From: Victivallales bacterium
GTDB lineage: Bacteria > Verrucomicrobiota > Lentisphaeria > Oligosphaerales > Oligosphaeraceae
Direction: 5' to 3'
DNA: 48,362 nt
NCBI GenBank assembly: GCA_017548425.1
Contig: JAFZAB010000172.1
Coordinates: 1 to 48,362 of the forward strand
Part shown: in pieces, positions 6,779 to 16,332 of the stretch
How positions within the stretch are numbered: the first letter of the stretch is position 1
How the letters are laid out: each line of letters starts with the position of its first letter
Program-made: the position numbers and the translations under genes
The notes under the pieces: generated by a model
Database searches by the model: none
What the model was told of the DNA's origin: nothing
What the model saw: only the letters and a program-made list of their open reading frames with translations

Positions 6779-9256
6779 ATGGAACTTCTTGCACCGGCAG
6801 GCAATCTCGAAGCAGGCGTCGCCGCATTCCAGTATGGGGCGGATGCCGTCTATCTCGGCCTACAAAATTTTTCCGCCCGCGCAGACGCGGACAATTTCTC
6901 TTTTGATGACCTTTCGACCATTCTCGGCCTGGCCCACAACAATCCGGAATGGCCGCGAAAAGTCTATGTCGCTGTCAATACGCTCGTTAGGGAACGCGAA
7001 CTGCCGGAACTCATCGACACGTTGGCACGGCTTCGCGACATGGAGCCAGACGCCCTGATCGTCCAAGATTGGGCCGTCTTTCAGCTTGTGCAGAAATACT
7101 TTCCGGAAATCACGCTCCACGCCTCCACACAAATGGCCATCCACAACACGCAAGGCGCCCGTTACGCCAGTGAATTAGGCTTCACACGCGTCGTCGCGGC
7201 CCGCGAGCTGACCGTTCCGGAAATTGCTGATATTGCGAAACTTCCGAATCTGGAAGTGGAAGTTTTCATACATGGTGCGCTCTGCTATTCCTACAGCGGC
7301 CTTTGTCAACTTTCAGCCACGCTGCGCGGCGAATCCGGCAACCGCGGCGAATGCGCATACATCTGCCGCAAGAAGTTCAATATCGCAGGTCCAGACGGCC
7401 CCTGTGAATCATGCAACGCCATGTCCATGAAGGACTTGGCCGCTGGCGACATCATTCCCGCCTTGCGCCGTGCGAAAGTCGCGTCACTGAAAATCGAAGG
7501 GAGGAAAAAGACGCCGCTGTACGTCGCCGCCGTCACGAATTACTACCGGAATCTTATCGACGGCACATTCGAGCCCGGTGAACAGCAACGTTCGGAAGCG
7601 GATATCAAAACGATTTTCTCCCGCCCATGGACACCGTTCCATCTCAAAAACCGCCGTCAGGCAGGCATTACGGACACGCATGTCGTCGGCCATCGCGGCA
7701 TCGAAATCGGAACTGTCACGGAAGTCGTCGCGGGGCCGCCGGATCGCGTCCGTTTCACGATCAAAGGCCAGCCGTTGGAAAAACACGACGGCCTGCAAAT
7801 CGAACTTCCCGCACGGGATAAGCCGTTCGGTTTCCCTGTCAACGACATACGGCTGTTTGCCCAACGAAACGTCGAATCATGGACATCCGTTTTTGAAGCG
7901 AAGCCGGGCGATACCATCGAAGTCTCTCTGCCGGAAGGACATCCGGATATTCCCAATGGAACGAAAATCACGTGCAACTCCTCCCAGAAAGTCAAGCAGG
8001 CCTATTCATGGGAGACGCCCCGCCCCGCGCAATGCCGCGAACGTTTTCCCGTCTATTTCAAACTCTCCATTCGTCCGACTGAATTGACCGTTCTTGCGCA
8101 GCCCTGCGCAGGGCCACGCGAACTGGAAGACGTCAAAACGGTCATGAAAATGGATCAGCCGCTCTCCGTCGCCAAAAATCCGGAACGTCTTGAGCAGACG
8201 TTGAAAGAATGCTTCTCGCGGCTTGGCGACACGACGTTTTCACTGGCGGATTTGCGCGTTGACAATCCGGACAGCCTTTTCGTTCCGTCATCGATTCTCA
8301 ACGAACTGCGCCGCCGTTCGGCAGAAGACGTCCAAGAGGCTTTGGACAACGATTTCAGCGCCTTGACGAAACAGGTTCGTGATTCCATAAGTAACTGGAA
8401 GCCAGACGTTCCTGTTCTTTCACAAGCCATCAAATGGTCCATCAAAATCGACCGGATTTACTTCTTGAATCTCTTCTCGGCGGAAGACTTCCAGCAGATG
8501 GACGAAATCGTCTTCAGCCTGCAACGCACGCCAGAGGAAGACGTTGAGGAGACGTTGGATGAACTCGCGCATCTTGTTGGAACGCGCAACAAAATCCGCC
8601 TCTCGCTTCCAACCGTCGTCCGCAACGAATTCGACGATCCATTCGATCCCGCCCTGATCGCCAAGCTCTACCATCAAGGCTGGCGGAAATGGGAGGCCAC
8701 CAACATCGGTTCGCTGCAGATTCTCAACGACACGGGAGCCAGCATGAGCAACATCAATCTGACGGCGGATTGGCAGCTCTACGTCACCAACCGCGCCGCC
8801 GCAAAGGCCGTCATGTCATTTGGTTGCCAACGCGTCGCCTTCTCGCCGGCAGACACATGGCAGAATTGGTCGGACCTTCTCCAGACGCTCGCCCCCGTGG
8901 CCGACGTCATCGTCTATCAAGAAACGCCGCTCGCCATTTCGGACGTCTGTATCAACGCCTCCGTCAACGGCTTCTGCCCGGGCAAACGCGTCTGCGATTT
9001 CAAATATCTCAAACTGAACACGAACGACGACGACCACCTCCTCGCCATCAACAACAACTGCCAATCCGTCGTCATCAACGCACAGCCCTTCTCGCTCGGC
9101 GGCAAGATCGCCCAGCTCCATCATCTTGGTGCGACGCGATTCCGCGCCGATTTCATTTGGCGCGACTACGCCCCGACCACCGTCCAGCAAACATGGCGGG
9201 AGCTCCATCAAGACCATGAGATTCCCAACACATGGTTCGCAAACATGTTCCGATAA
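6779..9256 (+). CDS. U32-family peptidase-like protein (RlhA/TrhP type)
   Basis: The U32 family includes collagenase-like PrtC and, in E. coli, the RNA hydroxylases RlhA (23S rRNA C2501) and TrhP (tRNA U34). The N-terminus MELLAPAGNLEAGVAAFQYG is typical, and the family signature EVFIHGALCYSYSGLCQLS is intact, followed by further cysteines in GECAYICRK and CESCNAMS that fit the cluster-binding Cys set of the RNA-hydroxylating members. At 826 residues it is longer than RlhA (about 650), with a DUF3656-like middle region and a C-terminal region ending in a second Cys pair (NGFCPGKRVCDFKY). I chose ATG 6779 over an in-frame TTG at 6773 because the latter is part of a 7-nt repeat. The sugar transferase follows after 27 bases. 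Substrate is inferred only. Confidence 0.85.
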   Translation: MELLAPAGNLEAGVAAFQYGADAVYLGLQNFSARADADNFSFDDLSTILGLAHNNPEWPRKVYVAVNTLVRERELPELIDTLARLRDMEPDALIVQDWAVFQLVQKYFPEITLHASTQMAIHNTQGARYASELGFTRVVAARELTVPEIADIAKLPNLEVEVFIHGALCYSYSGLCQLSATLRGESGNRGECAYICRKKFNIAGPDGPCESCNAMSMKDLAAGDIIPALRRAKVASLKIEGRKKTPLYVAAVTNYYRNLIDGTFEPGEQQRSEADIKTIFSRPWTPFHLKNRRQAGITDTHVVGHRGIEIGTVTEVVAGPPDRVRFTIKGQPLEKHDGLQIELPARDKPFGFPVNDIRLFAQRNVESWTSVFEAKPGDTIEVSLPEGHPDIPNGTKITCNSSQKVKQAYSWETPRPAQCRERFPVYFKLSIRPTELTVLAQPCAGPRELEDVKTVMKMDQPLSVAKNPERLEQTLKECFSRLGDTTFSLADLRVDNPDSLFVPSSILNELRRRSAEDVQEALDNDFSALTKQVRDSISNWKPDVPVLSQAIKWSIKIDRIYFLNLFSAEDFQQMDEIVFSLQRTPEEDVEETLDELAHLVGTRNKIRLSLPTVVRNEFDDPFDPALIAKLYHQGWRKWEATNIGSLQILNDTGASMSNINLTADWQLYVTNRAAAKAVMSFGCQRVAFSPADTWQNWSDLLQTLAPVADVIVYQETPLAISDVCINASVNGFCPGKRVCDFKYLKLNTNDDDHLLAINNNCQSVVINAQPFSLGGKIAQLHHLGATRFRADFIWRDYAPTTVQQTWRELHQDHEIPNTWFANMFR

Positions 9257-9283
9257 ACTAAAACGGAAAACCATAACCACCTC

Positions 9284-10357
9284 ATGCCCAATGGACTACT
9301 ACAACTTCTCGTTCTGATGGCGACAGACATTTTTGTCTGTTGCGCCACCATCGCGGCCACGGTCGCCGCCTATTGGGGGAGCGGCGCGGATTTACACCCA
9401 AGCTGTTATCTGCGGTTGTGGCCGCTACCATTAACGTATGTCATCATCGCCGCATGCCATGGTCTTTACCGCGGCACATGGCCGCAGACACAACCGCCGT
9501 GGAATCCCGTCATTACCCTGAAAGCGCAGTTCAAATCCGTTCTGCTGACGTTTCTGACGCTGTTTTGCTATTTGGTTTTCACCCGCTTCAATCTTCGCTA
9601 TTCGCGCGTGATTCTCGCCGTTTCATGGTTTCTGCTCATCTGGTTGTTGCCAGCGGGCAGAAGCATCGCCAAACGGATGCTCCATCTTCCTGCGTCGCAA
9701 ATAGATTTCAACGCTAAACTGCCGCAGCACAACGGCCTCCTTCTGCCAATTCCACGACTTTTCAAAGCCGTCATCGAAAAATTCATTGCGGCTCTGTTTC
9801 TGTTATTGCTCAGCCCGCTGTTCATCATTCTTACAATTCTTGTCAAATTGACCAGCCACGGTCCCGCATTCTATGTTTCCGAACGCATTGGTCTAAAAGG
9901 TCATAAGTTTAAGATCCTAAAATACAGGACGATGCGACTTCAGTCTGATGAACAGCTCGAACAGATTCTCTCCGAATCGCCCAAACTCGCGCAGGAATGG
10001 AGCCGTCAATTCAAGCTCGACAACGACCCGCGAATCACGCCGCTCGGCCGTTTCCTCCGCAAGACCAGTCTCGACGAACTGCCGCAATTATGGAATGTGC
10101 TTTGTGGCGACATGGCAATCGTCGGCCCGCGTCCAATCGTCGAAGAAGAGATTGAAAAACACGGAAGTGCCTATGATGAAATCATTTCTGTCAAACCCGG
10201 CATCACGGGGCTGTGGCAAGTTTCAGGCCGCAACGAACTCTCCTACGAAGAGCGCGTCCGCATCAACCTCTACTACATCCGCAACTGGTCCATCTGGCTC
10301 GACTACTACATCCTCCTCAAAACGCCCCACGAAATCTTCTCTGCGCATGGGAAATAA
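9284..10357 (+). CDS. Polyprenyl-phosphate sugar (phosphoglycosyl) transferase, short WbaP-like form
   Basis: Members of this family transfer a sugar-1-phosphate to undecaprenyl phosphate, the first membrane step of exopolysaccharide or O-antigen assembly. The N-terminal third has several membrane segments (about residues 5-30, 40-62, 85-105, 110-130). The catalytic half begins near residue 160 with a re-entrant hydrophobic helix, then [49 protein letters not shown] and [21 protein letters not shown], all standard. At 357 residues it is about 100 shorter than WbaP: the soluble domain between the membrane segments and the catalytic part is missing. No other exopolysaccharide genes are adjacent. 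It lies 27 bases after the U32 gene, so co-transcription is likely. Confidence 0.9.
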   Translation: MPNGLLQLLVLMATDIFVCCATIAATVAAYWGSGADLHPSCYLRLWPLPLTYVIIAACHGLYRGTWPQTQPPWNPVITLKAQFKSVLLTFLTLFCYLVFTRFNLRYSRVILAVSWFLLIWLLPAGRSIAKRMLHLPASQIDFNAKLPQHNGLLLPIPRLFKAVIEKFIAALFLLLLSPLFIILTILVKLTSHGPAFYVSERIGLKGHKFKILKYRTMRLQSDEQLEQILSESPKLAQEWSRQFKLDNDPRITPLGRFLRKTSLDELPQLWNVLCGDMAIVGPRPIVEEEIEKHGSAYDEIISVKPGITGLWQVSGRNELSYEERVRINLYYIRNWSIWLDYYILLKTPHEIFSAHGK

Positions 10358-10358
10358 C

Positions 10359-10419
10359 AGGAGGTCCCGCTTGCGTCTCGCCTGCGGGTAGGAGGTCCCG
10401 CTTGCGTCTCGCCTGCGGG
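10359..10419 (-). repeat. Two 30-nt GC-rich repeats with 31-nt period, minus orientation
   Basis: Two identical copies (10359-10388 and 10390-10419) start two bases after the stop of the sugar transferase. They resemble the reverse complement of the repeats at 10430-10487 and can fold back on them, giving a large stem in the convergent gap before the heparinase gene, possibly a bidirectional terminator. Confidence 0.75.
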
Positions 10420-10429
10420 AAAAGGCTTA

Positions 10430-10487
10430 GGCGCAGGCGGGACGCACGCGCCACCTTCCGGGCGCAGGCGGGACGCACGCGCCACCT
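10430..10487 (+). repeat. Two 27-nt GC-rich repeats with 31-nt period, plus orientation
   Basis: Identical copies at 10430-10456 and 10461-10487, core GGCGCAGGCGGGACGCAC followed by GCGCCACCT. The same unit, with one extra C, occurs three times at 13263-13357 on the other side of the heparinase gene and in the same orientation. Confidence 0.85.
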
Positions 10488-10491
10488 CAAA

Positions 10492-13161
10492 TCACTGCTT
10501 CCCAAGAGCATGGAATTTGGCTTCCAACTTCAACTCTTCGCCGGCCTTCACGGGAATCTCCACGATTCGTGGCGTATTATGCCAAACTGTCACGGGTTCA
10601 GGTAGATATGACTTTCCATTCACGCTGAAAGCGGAATATTCCACCATATACTTCTGGATAACGCCGCCTTCGCGAATATCCGGCCCCATTAATTTCACGA
10701 CCAACTTGCCGTCTCTCACGGCACGAATGGTGAAACGGCCTTCCCGTCCAGCCGTATCTGCTTTGAATTGAGCGACAAAGGAGTCGCCATAATTCAGCCA
10801 TTGCGGTCGTTCCAGACGGCCTGTGTTGCCTTCGTCAACCAATTGCAACGAGCCGTCTGGCATGAACACATCCATACGGGAGGCTTTTGTCAAATCAGAA
10901 AGGAACGCCTCGTCCTGCGTACGACCGACAGGTCGTTCCTTCAGCAACGGACGTTCCACCAACATCTTACCGTCCTTTTGAATGGTAATTTTTCCACCGA
11001 TATCACCATCGCGGTTGAACATCACGGTGCACAACAATCCTTCAGCCGTCGTGAACGTCACGCCGTCTTGCGTATCCGTCGTGACAAGGCGGCTCGCGAC
11101 CATGGACGGCACCGTCGCATCCGCCGTCTGAAGCAGATGCAGAAAACGCGTCTTCTCGCCTTCCGATTTTGGCGAAATTTCCAGGCGGAATTTTCCCAAC
11201 CACGTCTGACTCTTGGTCTTAGCCATCCACGATGTCGGATCGATCGGATAATTGACACCGCCCGCCACGAACTCCTTGTCCGGACCGCCGATAACCTCCA
11301 CATGGTTTTCCTGTGGCAACAGCGTTTTCGTGAACAACGCGCCGTCGTTGATTCCGCTCCGCCAGACGCGCTCCGTCAACGTCGGTTCGCCTTCCGAATG
11401 AAGCAAAAACACTTTCTGCTGGTCAGGCTTCACAGATGTCACACGATCGTAGATGACGAAATAATCGGGCTTTATAAAAACAAACTGCCGAACGGCTTCA
11501 CGGCATTTCGCCGCGCTGTAACAAGCCGTCGCGTCACCGCCTGTCACGACATGGTAGTCGCTCTGTTCAAAGCCGAGCGAACGCGCCATTTTGCGGACAT
11601 TCTGTCCGCCGTCGCAATTTGGCATTTGCGCAATGCGCGGCGCGTTCGAAGGATACCAATGGCGCGGCAACGGTTCGTCTTCCATGCGAATGAGAATCGC
11701 ATTGTGCGCGACCGTCTGCGGATAGTACAGCAGATGGTGCGGCGCATTGTTTCGCGTTCCCGTATCCAACGCCTGGAAGCCGCGTTTGTAAATGATGAAA
11801 CTGTTTTCGTCATAATGTTGATGCTGATCGACGGTCGCTCCTGCTTTGATGGATGCGTAAGTATCACCATCCGAGAAACCTGAGCGCATGACCGTCAGTC
11901 CGAACGTCGGAAAATGCTGCGCAAGATTCTTCGACAGCACAGCGGCGGCCGGTTCGTCGTTTTTCACGGCTGGATCGAATTTGTCAAGAATGAACGGCAG
12001 ATAGGGATGCCCCGTCAAGTCATTGAAATTGCGTGACTTCTCCGGCAGGAGTTCAATGACGGCACGGGCCTGCCGCGCGGCTTCAGGAAATGCGTCGCCA
12101 AACAGTTGAATGACCTGCGCCATGTGGTTGTACATGAGCCAAACGCCCATCGAATTGGTGGCGTGGTTGCCATCCCCCCAGCCGAATTCGCAGAAACCGT
12201 CATTGATTTTGGGATTCGGTATCGACATCCACGAGAAGAACATCGGATAGTCGCGCATCTGCGTCCAATGCTTCGTCATATCCAGATTCGCCGCGCTTTT
12301 CAGCGTATGGAGGAAATTGCAGCTCGCCCACGGATACGCCCCGAAAACGTATCCGGACGTGATGTGCATGAGCAATCCCGTGCCAGCCGACATCCTCTCG
12401 CGGTTATTCATCATCATGCAATGCTGCCGATATCCTTTGGACAGAAGCTCTTCCGCAAGACTGTCGCAATAACCGTCCTTCCATGCGGCCAGACCAGCGA
12501 ACCACATCAGGCCAGGCTCGCCGTAATTGCCCGATTCAATGCCGCCATTGTTCCGCTGGTAGCCAACGGCCCCCTGCATATAGCGGACATATTCCAACAT
12601 CGGCACGATGAACGCTTTACGTTGTTCATCCGTCAATTCGTCATGAAGCCAGTCATAGGCCATCAACGCGCACTGCCGCGAATAATGATACCATTCGGGC
12701 AGAATCCGCGAACGCTTCGCCAATTCAATGAATTGGATGGACAATTGCAGCCAGTCGTTGGCCTTTTTCAGATACTTATCGTCACCCGTGCCCAAATAGA
12801 CCAATGCACATTTCAACGCTTCAGAGCCGCCATGGCGTTTTAGACCGTAGGCCACAGCATTTTGGTCGCCGATGTTCCGTTTAAAAACCATCTTGCCGTC
12901 AACGATGTCGATGATATCCGTTTTGTATTCCAATTCGGCCTTTTCCGGAAAGCCATCGACTTCCTTTTTCAACTTCATAAGTCGTTCGGCGTAAGGATCG
13001 TTCAGCCGCGCTTTGAACGCAGGCAGCGTGTCCGTATTGATGAACAGCCGTGGATGCGATTGACGGATCATTCCCTGAAGTTCCGCAAACGACGGCTCCA
13101 CTCCAAACAATGGCAAAATGCCTGCGCAACACATAGTTAGAAATAATACAATCTTTTTCAT
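10492..13161 (-). CDS. Secreted heparinase II/III-like polysaccharide lyase
   Basis: Heparinase II/III-fold lyases cleave uronate-containing polysaccharides by beta-elimination. The protein starts MKKIVLFLTMCCAGILPLFG, a signal peptide, so I use ATG 13161 rather than the longer in-frame opening at 13245, which would bury the signal. After it comes HPRLFINTDTLPAFKARL, typical of DUF4962-type N-termini, then an alpha-helical toroid domain rich in Trp and Tyr (to about residue 430), and a C-terminal beta-sandwich region. The segment DQHQHYDENSFIIYKRG near residue 480 matches the catalytic His/Tyr region of the heparinase II/III domain. Length is 889 residues. The substrate cannot be named from sequence. 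The gene is flanked on both sides by the same GC-rich direct repeat. Confidence 0.85.
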   Translation of the reverse strand: MKKIVLFLTMCCAGILPLFGVEPSFAELQGMIRQSHPRLFINTDTLPAFKARLNDPYAERLMKLKKEVDGFPEKAELEYKTDIIDIVDGKMVFKRNIGDQNAVAYGLKRHGGSEALKCALVYLGTGDDKYLKKANDWLQLSIQFIELAKRSRILPEWYHYSRQCALMAYDWLHDELTDEQRKAFIVPMLEYVRYMQGAVGYQRNNGGIESGNYGEPGLMWFAGLAAWKDGYCDSLAEELLSKGYRQHCMMMNNRERMSAGTGLLMHITSGYVFGAYPWASCNFLHTLKSAANLDMTKHWTQMRDYPMFFSWMSIPNPKINDGFCEFGWGDGNHATNSMGVWLMYNHMAQVIQLFGDAFPEAARQARAVIELLPEKSRNFNDLTGHPYLPFILDKFDPAVKNDEPAAAVLSKNLAQHFPTFGLTVMRSGFSDGDTYASIKAGATVDQHQHYDENSFIIYKRGFQALDTGTRNNAPHHLLYYPQTVAHNAILIRMEDEPLPRHWYPSNAPRIAQMPNCDGGQNVRKMARSLGFEQSDYHVVTGGDATACYSAAKCREAVRQFVFIKPDYFVIYDRVTSVKPDQQKVFLLHSEGEPTLTERVWRSGINDGALFTKTLLPQENHVEVIGGPDKEFVAGGVNYPIDPTSWMAKTKSQTWLGKFRLEISPKSEGEKTRFLHLLQTADATVPSMVASRLVTTDTQDGVTFTTAEGLLCTVMFNRDGDIGGKITIQKDGKMLVERPLLKERPVGRTQDEAFLSDLTKASRMDVFMPDGSLQLVDEGNTGRLERPQWLNYGDSFVAQFKADTAGREGRFTIRAVRDGKLVVKLMGPDIREGGVIQKYMVEYSAFSVNGKSYLPEPVTVWHNTPRIVEIPVKAGEELKLEAKFHALGKQ

Positions 13162-13262
13162 ATTCTGCCTAATTTTCGTTGTCCTATCTGTCCCAATCAA
13201 TTCATAAGCAAAATGTACCCTACCCGCCATGAAAATCAACTTCATGGAAGAATTATATGGTT

Positions 13263-13357
13263 GGCGCAGGCGGGACGCACCGCGCCACCTCCCAAGGCGC
13301 AGGCGGGACGCACCGCGCCACCTCCCAAGGCGCAGGCGGGACGCACCGCGCCACCTC
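13263..13357 (+). repeat. 33-nt GC-rich tandem repeat, 2.9 copies
   Basis: Units at 13263-13295, 13296-13328 and 13329-13357 are identical over their shared length. Each begins GGCGCAGGCGGGACGCACC and includes GCGCCACCTC, so the ends GGCGC and GCGCC can pair. The core is the same as the repeats at 10430-10487 beyond the other end of the heparinase gene. There are no spacers, so it is not a CRISPR array. Confidence 0.9.
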
Positions 13358-13434
13358 AGCCTCTGGCAACATTCTTTTTTACTACTATATTATACAATGT
13401 CAAATCTGGGATATCTGGGTCTGATTGTTTTCTT

Positions 13435-13494
13435 CATTAAGCATTAAGCATTAAGCATTAAGCATTAACCACTAACCACTAACCACCAACCACT
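13435..13494 (+). repeat. 7-nt arrays (GCATTAA)n and (CCACTAA)n running into the GH42-like start codon
   Basis: About four GCATTAA-type units are followed directly by four CCACTAA/CCACCAA units; the last partial unit CCACT is joined to the ATG at 13495. The array therefore occupies the whole Shine-Dalgarno region, and none is seen. Both unit types carry TAA and have a 7-base period. Confidence 0.85.
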
Positions 13495-16224
13495 ATGCAA
13501 CGCTTCCCCCTCTCCTGCCTTGCCGTCTGCCTCGCCTCTTCTTTGATGGCCGCCTCCACCGCACAGTGGATCTGCTATCCGGAGCCGTTTGACGTGGGCC
13601 TCGAAAAGCCACGCTTCTTCCGAAAGGAAATCACCGTCAAAAACGGCCTGCAAAAAGCCCTCTTCTACACACTCATCGACGACGCCGGCTGGGTTCAAAT
13701 CGACGGCAAGACGGTCGGCAACGAAGGCCGTTTCCATGACCACTATCTGAAAGGCAACGATGTCACATCTGCGTTGAAAACGCCTGGCGTCCATGCACTT
13801 GCCTCACAAGTCATCAACATGGCTGGCTCCGGCGGCCTCATCTGCCGTCTTGAGCTTCAATACGCGGACGGCGCCGTCGAAGAGATTTGCTCGGACGCCA
13901 GCTGGCTCTGCTCCACTGAATCGCCGGAAGGCTGGAACATGCCGAATTTCGACGCGGCGAAATGGCTGCCCTCCCGCGCCTTCGCGGAAGCCATCTCCCA
14001 ACCATGGGCGTCGTTGACGGACATGACGTTTATGCTGACGCAGGAGGAAAGCTTCGATCTTCGCCGTCGCCTTGAAGAAGACCGCAAGAAACTCGTGGAA
14101 ATCAACAAAAAACTGGAATCTGAAACGCTCCCGCAATGTACCGTCGCATATCGCAAAGGAAAAGCCGTCGTCAACATCGCAGGAAAAGACTACAATCCAT
14201 GCTACTACAACTGCTCCTACAATTTTGCGGACAAGGATGACAATTTCCGCAAGCAGTTTATGAAGTTCCATGAAAACGGCTTCCGTCTCTACGGCATGGG
14301 CATTTCCCTCCAGCGTTGCTGGAAACCGGACGGATCGATTGATTATGCGGAAATCGACCGCCGTCTCGAACAGGCCCTCGTCATGGCTCCAGAAGGCTAT
14401 TTCCAATTCTGCATCTCCTCCAGCGGCGTTCCCCGCTGGTGGTTGAATGCGCATCCGGAGGAAATGATCCAATACGCCTCCGGCCCCATCAATACGCATG
14501 AAGGCGACACCATCCGCAACGTTCTCGCACCATCCTACGCTTCCGAAGTCTGGCGAAAGGATTTCGCGGATGTCATCTCACGCATTGTCAAACACATAGA
14601 AAGTACGCCATACGGCAAACGCGTCTATGCGTACCGCATCGACTTCGGCGTCTATCTGGAATGGCACTATTACGGCATGGCGTCGGACATGCCCGACACA
14701 AGCGTCCCCATGACGCGCGCTTTCCGTTCATGGCTGAAACAACACTACGCCGACGAAGCCGCCCTGCAAAAAGCATGGAACGACAACGCAGTCACCTTCG
14801 ATACCGCCACCGTTCCGGACAAAGTGGAACGTCGTCACAAAGGCGCCTTCACATTGCGTCATCCTGCCGCCGACAGAAAGACTTGCGACTACCTGACTTG
14901 CATGGGCGAAGTCGTCCGCGACTGCCTGCTCGTCAGCAATCGCGCCGCCAAGGAAGCCTGCAACCATCGCGCCCTTCTGGGCAACTACTGTGGCTACTTC
15001 TACCACATGCCGTTCCCCGCTGAAGGCTGGCATCTGAACAACGAAGAGATTCTCGATTCGCCCTACGTCGATTTCCAAGTCTCACCCCAATGCTACGGCA
15101 GCATCTTCCGCTCCATCGGCGGCTCCCAGCCTGCGCGCTGTCTCGCGGAAACCTACCGCCGCCGAGGCAAACTCGGCCTCATGGAGGCGGATGGACGCAC
15201 CCATTTAGCCACTGACGACGGACACAAATACATCAACACGCCGCAGGAAAGTGTCGCCATGCTGACGCGTGACTTCTGCCAGGCCTTGGCTCTTGGTTGC
15301 GGCTATTGGTATTATGATTTTGGCCGCGCATGGTATCTCGATCCGGCCATTGAAGACTGCATGAAACCCATGCAGGAAATCCGCAGCATGGACATCGATT
15401 GCGATTCCGTTGCGCAAGTCCTTGTCATCGCCGATTTTGAGAATGCCGTCTATTCCGCCACGGACATGCCGACGCGTCTTCTCAACATCACCACCTCCTA
15501 TCAGATGAAGGAGCTTTCCTATTCCGGAACGCCTTTTGATTCCGTCTCGTTCGCCGATCTCGCCAGCGGCAAGCTCCGCGACTACAAGATCTATATCTTC
15601 CTCAACTGCCATCATTTGACGACTGAAAAACGCGCCGTCATCAATAATCTCAAACGCAACGGCCACACGATCATCTGGCTCTTCGCGCCCGACTGCCTGA
15701 CAGACAAAGACATTTCCGACACGACCGCCGCATCCGCCATGGCAGGCATGAACATCACCTTCAAGCCGACGTTCTTCTCCCCCTTCACGAAACTTGCGGA
15801 CGGCCGTCTCATGGGCACGAAAGACCATGGCGACGTTGGCCCGCTATTCTCCGTCGCGGACGAAAACGCCAAAGCGTTTGGGACATTGGCAAGTGATTCG
15901 GGAAAAGTCACTTATGCATCACGCCAATACGACAATTGGGAAAGCATTCTCTGCACGACGGGCCTTCTGGATCGCGTCGAACTCCGCAATCTCTTCGCAA
16001 CTCACGGCATCCATCGTTTCAACGACAATCCGGACGACGTCATCTACGCGAACAAATCCGTTCTCGCCGTCCATGCTGCGAAAGGCGGCCAACGCCGCAT
16101 CGCCCTCCCGCATCCGTCTCGCGTGACGATGTTGTTGCCAGAAAAGCGCCTCATCGGCGAAAATCTCAAAGACTTCGCGATTGATCTGCCCGCCATCTCC
16201 ACGACGCTGTTCCTTTATGAATAG
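13495..16224 (+). CDS. Secreted GH42-like beta-galactosidase-family protein
   Basis: The 909-residue protein has a signal peptide (MQRFPLSCLAVCLASSLMAAS). Residues about 25-150 resemble a carbohydrate-binding jelly-roll as found N-terminal in rhamnosidase-type enzymes (FFRKEITV, DDAGWVQIDGKTVG). A TIM-barrel region follows, with the GH42-like stretch FRSWLKQHYADEAALQKAWN near residue 410. Glu389 in VYLEWHYYG and Glu564 in GLMEADGRTH sit where acid/base and nucleophile are expected, a positional guess. A C-terminal region from about 640 (VAQVLVIADFEN) fits the trimerisation-like domain of GH42 proteins. A coiled-coil-like charged helix occurs around 185-215. Substrate is unknown; many such proteins in this phylum are uncharacterised. 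Expression must start without a visible Shine-Dalgarno sequence. Confidence 0.75.
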   Translation: MQRFPLSCLAVCLASSLMAASTAQWICYPEPFDVGLEKPRFFRKEITVKNGLQKALFYTLIDDAGWVQIDGKTVGNEGRFHDHYLKGNDVTSALKTPGVHALASQVINMAGSGGLICRLELQYADGAVEEICSDASWLCSTESPEGWNMPNFDAAKWLPSRAFAEAISQPWASLTDMTFMLTQEESFDLRRRLEEDRKKLVEINKKLESETLPQCTVAYRKGKAVVNIAGKDYNPCYYNCSYNFADKDDNFRKQFMKFHENGFRLYGMGISLQRCWKPDGSIDYAEIDRRLEQALVMAPEGYFQFCISSSGVPRWWLNAHPEEMIQYASGPINTHEGDTIRNVLAPSYASEVWRKDFADVISRIVKHIESTPYGKRVYAYRIDFGVYLEWHYYGMASDMPDTSVPMTRAFRSWLKQHYADEAALQKAWNDNAVTFDTATVPDKVERRHKGAFTLRHPAADRKTCDYLTCMGEVVRDCLLVSNRAAKEACNHRALLGNYCGYFYHMPFPAEGWHLNNEEILDSPYVDFQVSPQCYGSIFRSIGGSQPARCLAETYRRRGKLGLMEADGRTHLATDDGHKYINTPQESVAMLTRDFCQALALGCGYWYYDFGRAWYLDPAIEDCMKPMQEIRSMDIDCDSVAQVLVIADFENAVYSATDMPTRLLNITTSYQMKELSYSGTPFDSVSFADLASGKLRDYKIYIFLNCHHLTTEKRAVINNLKRNGHTIIWLFAPDCLTDKDISDTTAASAMAGMNITFKPTFFSPFTKLADGRLMGTKDHGDVGPLFSVADENAKAFGTLASDSGKVTYASRQYDNWESILCTTGLLDRVELRNLFATHGIHRFNDNPDDVIYANKSVLAVHAAKGGQRRIALPHPSRVTMLLPEKRLIGENLKDFAIDLPAISTTLFLYE

Positions 16225-16276
16225 GCGGCTAGAAGGCTAGAAAACTAGCCACCAAATGCCACTTCCCACACACAAA

Positions 16277-16312
16277 AAAACGCCTGCCGTGTTTTCGCAC
16301 CGCAGGCGTTTT
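16277..16312 (+). terminator. Rho-independent terminator, probably bidirectional
   Basis: Arms AAAACGCCTGC (16277-16287) and GCAGGCGTTTT (16302-16312) are exact complements, with a further GTG/CAC pair inside the loop. The A-run on one side and T-run on the other allow termination of the GH42-like gene (+) and, after the repeat array, of the oxidoreductase gene (-). Confidence 0.85.
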
Positions 16313-16332
16313 ACATTAATCATTAATCATTT

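Larger units (their letters stand above)
13162..13494. other. Divergent intergenic region with three repeat arrays
   Basis: Between the heparinase (-) and GH42-like (+) genes lie a small hairpin (CCATGAA 13227-13233 with TTCATGG 13241-13247), the 33-nt GC-rich array (13263-13357), a TGGGATATC motif near 13404, and 7-nt arrays from 13435 to the next ATG. An open frame reading PPPKAQAGRTA units across it (13213-13440) only reflects the 33-nt repeat. Confidence 0.65.

Noticed and set aside
10359..13357. CRISPR array
   Set aside because: Repeat units of 27 to 33 bases tempt this reading, but units are joined directly or by 1 to 4 bases with no unique spacers and no cas gene is present.
13213..13440. 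Small gene encoding repeated PPPKAQAGRTA units
   Set aside because: It is only the 33-nt GC-rich repeat read in one frame (33 is divisible by 3); the same repeat occurs in non-coding gaps at 10430-10487.
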